The notes below the pieces were generated by a model. It searched no databases, was not told where the DNA came from, and saw only the letters and a list, made by a program, of their open reading frames with translations. A program made the position numbers and the translations under genes. A stretch of DNA of 50,000 bases from Paenibacillus curdlanolyticus YK9 (GTDB lineage Bacteria; Bacillota; Bacilli; Paenibacillales; Paenibacillaceae): positions 53,428-103,427 of the forward strand of contig NZ_AEDD01000005.1 of NCBI RefSeq assembly GCF_000179615.1, written 5' to 3'. Positions 41,129 to 50,000 of the stretch are shown here, piece after piece (the first letter of the stretch is position 1; every line of letters starts with the position of its first letter).

Positions 41129-41305
41129 TTAGGTCTCTGGCGTGGACAAATCGGACGGATGATCATGATTCATCGCCGTTTGATTGCGCCGATCATTCGC
41201 ATCCTGCTGCAGCTGCTGCGCATGATGGCTGTTCACCGGATTACGCTCGAGCTGGTCAACGACGTTCGATAAATTTTTGTCGGCTGAGCCCTTTGCCTTA
41301 GTCAA
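41129..41305 (-). CDS. Small hydrophilic protein
   Basis: A 58-residue protein, too short for a 60-codon cut-off. It starts with TTG after GAAGGAGTGGAGC. Sequence is rich in Asn, Gln, His and Asp (D-Q-L-E-R-N-P-V-N-S-H-H-A-Q-Q-L-Q-Q-D-A-N-D). It reads like a helical, hydrophilic protein of the kind found near spore genes. Its neighbours, the SspP-like gene and a 115-residue gene, run in the same direction. I do not recognise a family. Confidence 0.55.
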   Translation of the reverse strand: MTKAKGSADKNLSNVVDQLERNPVNSHHAQQLQQDANDRRNQTAMNHDHPSDLSTPET

Positions 41306-41328
41306 TGTCGCTCCACTCCTTCATCGAA

Positions 41329-41676
41329 TCAGTGATTGGTGATCGACTGTACGGCCTGCGCACATTCGTGAATATGCCGTTTATAATCGAGCGCCAGCTG
41401 TTGAATGATATCGGTCCGCTCATCAACGGATTGGCCTGCCTTCTCGACATCAATCAGCTCCACATGCACCTCACGGCTATCGACGTACCCTACTTTAAAA
41501 TCAAACGAATAATCCTGATGTCCTGCTGTATGAATCGTTACGCGCAAGGCACTCGGATCGCCTTCATCCGGCCATACTTCTGCTTGATCAGCCTGATTAA
41601 TCGTTGTCGGCAGCGTACTTGCCCATGCATTGGCCAGCACCTGCTGATCCATATCCAAAAAATCGCTATGTCCCAT
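41329..41676 (-). CDS. Hypothetical protein next to tRNA-Ser
   Basis: A 115-residue soluble protein. It is acidic, with an alpha-beta mix: L-R-V-T-I-H-T-A-G-H-Q-D-Y-S-F-D-F-K-V-G-Y-V-D and a C-terminal helix L-A-L-D-Y-K-R-H-I-H-E-C-A-Q-A-V-Q. The ATG at 41676 is nine bases after GGAGGTGG. Such a gene next to the origin-proximal tRNA-Ser could be conserved in Paenibacillus, but this was not checked. First gene of the small cluster that runs to the SspP-like gene. Confidence 0.6.
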   Translation of the reverse strand: MGHSDFLDMDQQVLANAWASTLPTTINQADQAEVWPDEGDPSALRVTIHTAGHQDYSFDFKVGYVDSREVHVELIDVEKAGQSVDERTDIIQQLALDYKRHIHECAQAVQSITNH

Positions 41677-41751
41677 CGCTATCCACCTCCACAACCTTTA
41701 AGATGCGAAGCTTTCCCCTATTTTATGCGATGTCGCCATACGCTAAGGGCA

Positions 41752-41785
41752 ACAAAAAAAGGACTGCGCAATAAGCGCAATCCTT
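41752..41785 (-). terminator. Terminator after tRNA-Ser
   Basis: On minus AAGGATTGCGC pairs with TGCGCAGTCCTT around a short loop, then T7, 22 bases past the tRNA. Confidence 0.85.
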
Positions 41786-41806
41786 CGAATGTCGACTATT
41801 AAGAAC

Positions 41807-41895
41807 TGGCGGAGAGGGTGGGACTCGAACCCACGTGGGCTTGCACCCTAACGGTTTTCAAGACCGCCCCGTTATGACCGCTTCGGTACCTCTCC
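41807..41895 (-). tRNA. tRNA-Ser (UGA)
   Basis: An 89-base class II tRNA. Acceptor GGAGAGG pairs with CCTCTCC, the anticodon loop is CTTGAAA (anticodon TGA), a long variable arm follows, the T-loop is TTCGAGT, and CCA is encoded. It lies directly downstream of serS in the same direction, as the tRNA-Ser gene does in Bacillus subtilis. Confidence 0.95.
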
Positions 41896-41948
41896 ACAAA
41901 AGTTGAACATTAAGATTGTACCACAATCGAAATTGAACAAGCAACTAC

Positions 41949-41971
41949 AAAAGGGCCCCAAGGGCCCTTTT
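41949..41971 (-). terminator. Terminator after serS
   Basis: AAAAGGGCCC and GGGCCCTTTT around three bases, six bases past the serS stop. Its A/T ends allow use in both directions. Confidence 0.85.
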
Positions 41972-41976
41972 GTCCG

Positions 41977-43260
<1,284 letters not shown>

Positions 43261-43306
43261 TCATTCTCCTCTCTATATCATCAGCAGCATAATGCCTGTA
43301 TTTCAA

Positions 43307-43891
43307 CTAGCTGCGGCCTGCAGCCGCTTCACGCGCCATATCTACAAAATAAGCATGCAACCGGTAATCGTCCGTCAACTCCGGATGGAAGGAGCAAGCC
43401 AGCAAGTGGTTTTGCCGTGCAGCCACGATCTCATCCTTGTAGGTGGAGATGACCTCAACGCCTTCCCCTACCTCCGCGATAAGCGGTGCGCGAATGAAGA
43501 CCGCACGAATCGGTTCATTGATGCCGGTAACGTTTAGATCGGTCTCAAAGCTTTCCCGTTGGCGTCCGAACGCGTTACGCTGAACCTTCATGTTCATGAG
43601 CTCCAGATGCGCTTCATCTTGCCCTTCAATTTCGCTTGCCAATACGATCAGACCTGCGCATGTGCCGAATACGGCTTTGCCTTGCGCAGAGAATTCACGA
43701 ATCGCCTCGATGAAACCGTATTTCCGCATCAGCTTGCCGATCGTTGTGCTTTCGCCGCCTGGAACGACTAAGCCGTCAAGACCTTCCAGTTCCTCTACTC
43801 GTTTAATAGCAACAGCTTCCGCTCCCGCCAATTCCAAGCTTCTAATATGTTCTACAACAGCGCCTTGCAGCGCCAGTACGCCAATTTTCAT
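43307..43891 (-). CDS. pdxT: Pyridoxal 5'-phosphate synthase glutaminase subunit
   Basis: A 194-residue class I glutamine amidotransferase. It releases ammonia for PdxS in the DXP-independent pyridoxal phosphate pathway. The catalytic Cys78 lies in F-G-T-C-A-G, and His169 and Glu171 in F-H-P-E. The oxyanion region is V-P-G-G-E-S-T-T. The ATG at 43891 starts M-K-I-G-V-L-A-L-Q-G, the family's conserved N-terminus. A terminator-like hairpin (43959-43983) lies between it and pdxS, unusual for a pair whose products are a fixed complex. Confidence 0.96.
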   Translation of the reverse strand: MKIGVLALQGAVVEHIRSLELAGAEAVAIKRVEELEGLDGLVVPGGESTTIGKLMRKYGFIEAIREFSAQGKAVFGTCAGLIVLASEIEGQDEAHLELMNMKVQRNAFGRQRESFETDLNVTGINEPIRAVFIRAPLIAEVGEGVEVISTYKDEIVAARQNHLLACSFHPELTDDYRLHAYFVDMAREAAAGRS

Positions 43892-43958
43892 CACAATCCC
43901 TGCCTTTCCGCCATTACGAAGCTTAACCATGATAAGCTCAGATATCCCTGCATTGCGG

Positions 43959-43983
43959 AAAAGCCCCTGTATAAGGGGCTTTT
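43959..43983 (-). terminator. Hairpin between pdxS and pdxT
   Basis: AAAAGCCCCT and AGGGGCTTTT around five bases, about 50 bases after pdxS. The T-run is short (four), so it may act as an attenuator that lowers pdxT transcription. Confidence 0.65.
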
Positions 43984-44030
43984 CTCTCCGCTATCTTTAT
44001 ATTGCTAACCGAACCGATATAAGCTATTGC

Positions 44031-44912
44031 TTATACGCTGCGGTCTTGCATGCGATCGAAGCCTTGCAGCGTTTTAATGTCGATGCCTTTCATCGGCGTA
44101 CCGAGGTTTTTCGATACTTCCGTGATCAGGCGGTAGTCCGTATAATGCGTAGTAGCTTCTACGATTGCACGAGCGAACTTCTCCGGGTTGTCCGATTTGA
44201 AAATGCCGGAGCCTACGAATACGCCCTCAGCGCCCAGATGCATCATCAAAGCCGCATCAGCTGGCGTTGCTACGCCGCCTGCAGCGAAGTTTACGACTGG
44301 CAGCTTGCCAGCTTCTGCTACTTGAAGCAGCAGGTCGTAAGGCACGCCCAGAAGCTTCGCTTCATGGAACAGCTCGTCCTTCGACAGGTTTTGTACTTTA
44401 CGGATTTGGCCGTGAATGAGACGAAGGTGGCGAACAGCTTCAACCACGTTCCCCGTTCCTGGCTCACCTTTCGTACGGATCATCGACGCGCCTTCTTGAA
44501 TGCGGCGGAGTGCTTCGCCCAGATCTTTAGCGCCGCATACGAATGGAATTGTGAATTCATTTTTGTTGAGGTGGAATACTTCGTCAGCTGGCGTGAGAAC
44601 TTCGCTCTCGTCGATGTAGTCAACGCCCATCGATTCCAACACTTTCGCTTCCACATAGTGGCCGATACGCGCTTTTGCCATTACTGGAATCGAAACCACT
44701 TTCGTTACCTCTTCTACGATCGTTGGGTCAGCCATGCGAGCTACGCCGCCTGCTGCACGAATATCGGAAGGTACGCGCTCCAGCGCCATTACTGCAACAG
44801 CACCTGCTGCTTCAGCAATTTTTGCTTGCTCAGCGTTCATGACGTCCATAATGACGCCGCCTTTTTGCATTTCAGCCATACCGCGTTTAACGCGCGAAGT
44901 TCCCGTTTCCAT
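44031..44912 (-). CDS. pdxS: Pyridoxal 5'-phosphate synthase lyase subunit
   Basis: A 293-residue TIM barrel that builds pyridoxal phosphate from ribose 5-phosphate, glyceraldehyde 3-phosphate and ammonia. Active-site residues are Asp23 (V-I-M-D-V) and Lys80 (V-M-A-K-A-R-I-G-H), and the phosphate loop is R-T-K-G-E-P-G-T-G. The C-terminal region is complete ([11 protein letters not shown]). ATG after AGGAGG. A candidate promoter TTGTCG-N17-TAAAAT lies about 80 bases upstream. No MocR-type PdxR regulator is in the window. Confidence 0.97.
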   Translation of the reverse strand: METGTSRVKRGMAEMQKGGVIMDVMNAEQAKIAEAAGAVAVMALERVPSDIRAAGGVARMADPTIVEEVTKVVSIPVMAKARIGHYVEAKVLESMGVDYIDESEVLTPADEVFHLNKNEFTIPFVCGAKDLGEALRRIQEGASMIRTKGEPGTGNVVEAVRHLRLIHGQIRKVQNLSKDELFHEAKLLGVPYDLLLQVAEAGKLPVVNFAAGGVATPADAALMMHLGAEGVFVGSGIFKSDNPEKFARAIVEATTHYTDYRLITEVSKNLGTPMKGIDIKTLQGFDRMQDRSV

Positions 44913-45042
44913 CTCCTGAATTCCTCCTATTTATATGCGGATACATTGCTTGCTCCGAATGTAATTCTAACCACTAATTTTACATGAAGCGCAGCCAATC
45001 GACAACCCTGAAGCTGCCGATTGCTGCATCATTTTGTATAAA

Positions 45043-46356
45043 TTAACCGAATAGATTCGCAATTCCGCTGAACAGGCTCGAGAAGAAGTGCCCGATGCTG
45101 CGGAACAGCAAGCTAAACCAGCCGGCTTTCTTAACATCCTTCGCTGCGATCAGATCAACGGTCTTCGTCAACGATTGTCCGTTATCCGGATTTTTGTACT
45201 CGTACGTAACTGTACCCAGCTTTTGTCCTTGCTTAATTGGCGCGACAAGCTGCTTCTCCGGCAGCAGGTTTGTTTTGAGAACAGTTGCTTTCGCCTCTGT
45301 TCCCTTCTTCACAAGGAAGCTTACGTCCGTTCCCGTAATGACAGGTACGGATTTGGACTTGCCCTTCGTTATTTTAACCGTCTTTACCGATTCTACTTCG
45401 GATTTTGGCGCTACAATCGTTTTCTTTTCAAAGCTTGCATATCCAAAATCATAAAGCTTCGCCGTCTCGCGGAAGCGAGCCTGCTTCGTCTTCGTATTCA
45501 TCACTACGCTCACGTAACGCAAACCGTTCACTTCGACTGTGCCCGTGAAGCAATAGCCAGCTGCGCCGATGTATCCTGTTTTCATACCGTCGACGCCAGG
45601 GTAAGCGAAGGATTTCAGCTCTTCCGAATTTTTATTCGAACCGAGCATCCAGTTGTAGTTAATCAATTCGCCTTGGTCCCGTTCACGGAACTTATAACGC
45701 GGAATGCTGGAGTAAGTTAAAAATTCCGGGTCATTCAAAATAATCGTCGATGCCAGTTTCGCCATATCGCGTGCTGAAATTACTGTCGTTTCTTCCAGAC
45801 CAGATGGCCCTGTAAAATGCGCAGACGTAAGTCCGAGCTTTTGTGCTGTTTCATTCATTTTATCAACAAATCCTGCTGTAGAGCCTCCGATTTGCACCGC
45901 AAGCGCAATCGTCGCATCGCTGGCGGAACCGACCGCCATCGCAATGTAAAGCTCCTTCACCGTATGCTTCTCGCCCTCAGCCAAGTATACCTGCGAGCCG
46001 TCCGGTGGGACCGTTGCAGCTTCAGCCGAAGTAGATACTACTGTATCCCACGTCAACCGTCCTGCCTTAATCTCTTCCAGCACGATATATTCCGTCATCA
46101 TCTTCGTCATACTCGCCGGTGGCAATGCTTCATCCGCGTTAAGCTCATACAGCACTTGACCCGTCGTTGGCTCCATAAGAATGGCTGCTTTCGCATTAAT
46201 GCCCAGCGGATTGCCTGTCCCTGCGGAAGCCGTTGCGTCCGCCGCTTTTCCTTCTGCAAACGCAGCTGTGGAGCCTAACGCCAACATAAACATCCATACC
46301 GCCAACCCTGCCGCTGTCATCGCGCGCAGGCGCCCCAGCTTGAAACTCAATTTCAA
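45043..46356 (-). CDS. dacA: D-alanyl-D-alanine carboxypeptidase (PBP5 type)
   Basis: A 437-residue exported low-molecular-weight penicillin-binding protein that trims the terminal D-Ala of peptidoglycan stems. Signal peptide 1-35. Catalytic S-x-x-K is S-M-T-K (Ser82, Lys85) and K-T-G is at 259-261. The S-x-N motif reads S-A-S (144-146), so its Asn is replaced by Ser. The PBP5 C-terminal domain and a C-terminal amphipathic anchor (S-L-L-F-R-S-I-G-H-F-F-S-S-L-F) are present. The TTG at 46356 with GGGGAG six bases upstream is preferred over an ATG without a site at 46395. Same place relative to guaB and pdxS as in Bacillus subtilis. Confidence 0.94.
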   Translation of the reverse strand: MKLSFKLGRLRAMTAAGLAVWMFMLALGSTAAFAEGKAADATASAGTGNPLGINAKAAILMEPTTGQVLYELNADEALPPASMTKMMTEYIVLEEIKAGRLTWDTVVSTSAEAATVPPDGSQVYLAEGEKHTVKELYIAMAVGSASDATIALAVQIGGSTAGFVDKMNETAQKLGLTSAHFTGPSGLEETTVISARDMAKLASTIILNDPEFLTYSSIPRYKFRERDQGELINYNWMLGSNKNSEELKSFAYPGVDGMKTGYIGAAGYCFTGTVEVNGLRYVSVVMNTKTKQARFRETAKLYDFGYASFEKKTIVAPKSEVESVKTVKITKGKSKSVPVITGTDVSFLVKKGTEAKATVLKTNLLPEKQLVAPIKQGQKLGTVTYEYKNPDNGQSLTKTVDLIAAKDVKKAGWFSLLFRSIGHFFSSLFSGIANLFG

Positions 46357-46418
46357 CGTCTTCTCCCCATTTCCCCATAAGCTATGTCCGTTCATTATTG
46401 TAACATAGTAAGCAGGGT

Positions 46419-46472
46419 ATAAAAAAGCCAGACGAAGGAGATTGCGAGTACCGCTTTCTCCCTATCTGGCTT
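46419..46472 (-). terminator. Terminator after guaB
   Basis: AAGCCAGA pairs with TCTGGCTT, inner GGAGA/TCTCC arms, then six T on minus. Confidence 0.8.
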
Positions 46473-46486
46473 GGCGCTTCTATCGC

Positions 46487-48032
<1,546 letters not shown>

Positions 48033-48041
48033 GCTGACAAA

Positions 48042-48059
48042 CACGCCATTTCAAGGCGT
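48042..48059 (-). terminator. Weak hairpin after DUF4015 gene
   Basis: ACGCC and GGCGT around eight bases, followed on minus by GTTTG. Five-base stem, so weak. Confidence 0.4.
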
Positions 48060-48138
48060 TTTCATTATCATTTTCAACCGGTAGAATTCATTAACTTTAT
48101 TAATTTCGCATGTATAAAATGTACAATTTAGCGAACTT

Positions 48139-49239
48139 TCATGAATTAAAATCGTATTTGCACGAAGCATTCCAAAGTAAGTAATCCTCTAAGCCCTGAT
48201 CATGCAATGCCTTAATCTGCTGCTTGATCTCCCGATCCCCATATTTGAGATGCGGATGCACCCAAGTAGCAGTAAAGCACTGCAGCCAAGGTCGAATAGC
48301 CGCTGGCTTCAAACCGCTTTGTGCCAAATATCCGTTTCTACGCTTCGCATCTGTCATCGCATGACTTACAACCGCATAGGGCGCCATATCCGGGTGAGCA
48401 ATTCCGTACATCCCGTCACTGTAGTGGGACGGGTACACCATTGGAGAAATCGCATCAACCTCCGTGCTTACAGCCCGCCAGCTCTGGCCAATGCCCATAT
48501 CGTCTGAAGTCGATGTTACGAGACCGAATACATCCGCAGAAACCTTTACGCCAAGCCGATGAAGCGGCTGCTTCGCCTCATGCAAGAATTGATGAATCGC
48601 TTTCGAGCGGTTCCACCCTTCCTTATTGGCGAACTTAACCGGCTTCGTCCGAATACCCTCCGGAAATCGAACATAATCAAACTGAATTTCATCAAAACCT
48701 AATGCGGCTGCTTCTTTTGCTACATTAATGTTATAATTCCACACCTCCGTACGGTAAGGGTCTACCCAAGGACGTCCGTGTCCATCCTTCCACACTGAGC
48801 CGTTTTTATTGTGAATCGCTAAGCTCGTCCGTTTTTGGGCCAAATAAGGGTCCTTAAAAACGACTACTCGGCCGATTGTATAAATCCCTTCACGGTGCAG
48901 CCTGTTTATTAAACGTTTTATATTTGTAATTGCGGGCCGCTTGTCTGCGCCTATTTGCTGTATAGCAGGCACTCTAGAACGATAAGTCAATCGACCGAAA
49001 TCATCTTTCACGTCAATCACGACTGCATTAAGCTCGGTTCTTCTCAACAGTCCGATCAATCGATCCATTCGGGCCGGGCTGCCCGCCACCCATCCTGATA
49101 TATATATGCCCTTTACGTGATTGTCTTTTCGAGCCGCCGCAGCAGCGCTTTTCATTGATCCTTGAATTTGACTCACGCCGACCAATAACATGACTACAAT
49201 GAAGAACTTCAAGCCGATTCGATAGCTGTTAGTGAACAT
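48139..49239 (-). CDS. DUF4015 glycosidase-like exported protein
   Basis: A 366-residue exported barrel protein, paralogue of the lipoprotein at 28148. The N-terminal signal-type helix (about 8-25) has no lipobox. Barrel motifs are V-K-G-I-Y-I-S-G-W, N-A-V-V-I-D-V-K-D-D-F-G, G-R-V-V-V-F-K-D, F-D-Y-V-R-F-P-E-G, V-S-A-D-V-F-G and P-M-V-Y-P-S-H-Y. It lacks the roughly 90-residue helical insert of the paralogue. The ATG at 49239 follows GGGGGAGG by eleven bases. It occupies the interval between the rRNA operon and guaB, where Bacillus subtilis has yaaC. Substrate unknown. Confidence 0.84.
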   Translation of the reverse strand: MFTNSYRIGLKFFIVVMLLVGVSQIQGSMKSAAAAARKDNHVKGIYISGWVAGSPARMDRLIGLLRRTELNAVVIDVKDDFGRLTYRSRVPAIQQIGADKRPAITNIKRLINRLHREGIYTIGRVVVFKDPYLAQKRTSLAIHNKNGSVWKDGHGRPWVDPYRTEVWNYNINVAKEAAALGFDEIQFDYVRFPEGIRTKPVKFANKEGWNRSKAIHQFLHEAKQPLHRLGVKVSADVFGLVTSTSDDMGIGQSWRAVSTEVDAISPMVYPSHYSDGMYGIAHPDMAPYAVVSHAMTDAKRRNGYLAQSGLKPAAIRPWLQCFTATWVHPHLKYGDREIKQQIKALHDQGLEDYLLWNASCKYDFNS

Positions 49240-49348
49240 TTTCAGCAGGACCTCCCCCTCTTCGTTCATGCTTGTAGTATGAGCGGAAAGCTGCCCGTGG
49301 TTGAGAAGGAGTTTTATCCAATATGATTTCAAACCAAGGGCACAAACA

Positions 49349-49378
49349 CAAAAAAGCCACTGTCCATGGACAGTGGCT
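49349..49378 (-). terminator. rRNA operon terminator
   Basis: AGCCACTGTCCATGGACAGTGGCT is a perfect 24-base palindrome followed on minus by TTTTTTG, just past the 5S gene. Confidence 0.92.
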
Positions 49379-49384
49379 CATCGT

Positions 49385-49501
49385 GCTTGGCATCTTCCTA
49401 CTCTCCCAGGACCCTGCGGTCCAAGTACCATCGGCGTTGGAGGACTTAACGGTCGTGTTCGGGATGGGTACGCGTGGAACCCCTCCGCCATCGACACCAA
49501 A
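49385..49501 (-). rRNA. rrf: 5S ribosomal RNA
   Basis: A 117-base minus-strand sequence with the Bacillales 5S pattern: GGTGGCGATGGC-like 5' region (here TTTGGTGTCGATGGC), CCGAACACGACCGTTAAG, and the 3' GGGAGAGTAGGAAGATGCCAAGC. Ends were set by pairing and may be off by one or two bases. Followed by the operon terminator. Confidence 0.93.
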
Positions 49502-49627
49502 CGTGCAATCGCTCAGACTAGCTGCTGCGACGCGTGCTGAAGGTTACACCTTCAAAACTGGATGCGAATGATGAATCCTTAGCTTAGTCTTGCTCACGAA
49601 GTTGCGATTTTGGCATTCGCCAAAACG
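49502..49627 (-). other. 23S-5S internal spacer
   Basis: About 126 bases between the two rRNAs; no tRNA is present. It contains GAAGGTGTAACCTTCA (dyad), which probably takes part in the processing stems. Confidence 0.5.

Positions 49628-50000
<373 letters not shown>

Noticed and set aside
43590-44987. Plus-strand open frame (465 codons) across pdxS and the end of pdxT
   Set aside because: Antisense shadow of two well-identified genes, with no ribosome site and no domain.

Overview
The window looks like chromosomal DNA from a spore-forming, flagellated Gram-positive of the order Bacillales, most likely Paenibacillus or a close relative. Evidence: AGGAGG-type ribosome sites with many GTG/TTG starts, an SspP-like spore protein, a Spo0E-like phosphatase gene with Spo0A-box-like sites, MotA/MotB, CCA-encoded tRNAs, and an origin-proximal gene order. 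The right end reads, all on the minus strand, 23S end - 5S - (extra gene) - guaB - dacA - pdxS - pdxT - serS - tRNA-Ser, with tadA further left. This is the order found beside oriC in Bacillus subtilis, so oriC probably lies beyond the right edge. The organism assignment is inference.

Layout. 1-4.7 kb: small accessory genes (alpha/beta hydrolase, TerB-like protein, a divergent HxlR regulator/NADP-binding reductase pair, a double-HTH MerR regulator divergent from an unknown gene). 4.7-8.1 kb: a gene graveyard (a frameshifted remnant and a second, decayed copy of a sulfurtransferase 3' end) next to a very AT-rich two-gene cassette. The cassette encodes an ORC/STAND-like P-loop ATPase with a C-terminal helix-hairpin-helix and a translationally coupled protein with an R-x6-H motif of the HEPN RNase type. 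This is the best candidate here for an undescribed system, probably defence or toxin-antitoxin. 8.1-12.5 kb: intact SseA-type sulfurtransferase, two paralogous MFS transporters, a GNAT acetyltransferase. 12.5-20.8 kb: a small conserved protein, motAB, rluF, an SDR, a sporulation-type sensor kinase, a DnaA-box cluster, tadA, a Spo0E-like gene missed by length-limited ORF finding, and a DUF1648/DUF5808 membrane protein with its GntR regulator.

21-25 kb: a second decayed gene, tRNA-Arg(CCU), a secreted discoidin protein, and a TetR/DHA2 efflux pair with two matching operators. 25-32 kb: two 814-residue secreted paralogues (discoidin x2 - basic secretory protease - Fn3 - two starch-binding-type modules) flank a DUF4015 glycosidase-like lipoprotein, a likely cell-surface polysaccharide set. 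32-37 kb: an AraC regulator and a GC-rich, overlapping type III polyketide synthase - methyltransferase - FAD oxidoreductase operon resembling Streptomyces srsABC. 37-41.7 kb: pentapeptide-repeat protein, two zinc-ribbon membrane proteins, a lipoprotein, and small sporulation-type genes. 41.8-50 kb: the origin-proximal housekeeping block and the rRNA operon end.

All functional calls come from reading motifs and known family features; no database search was run.
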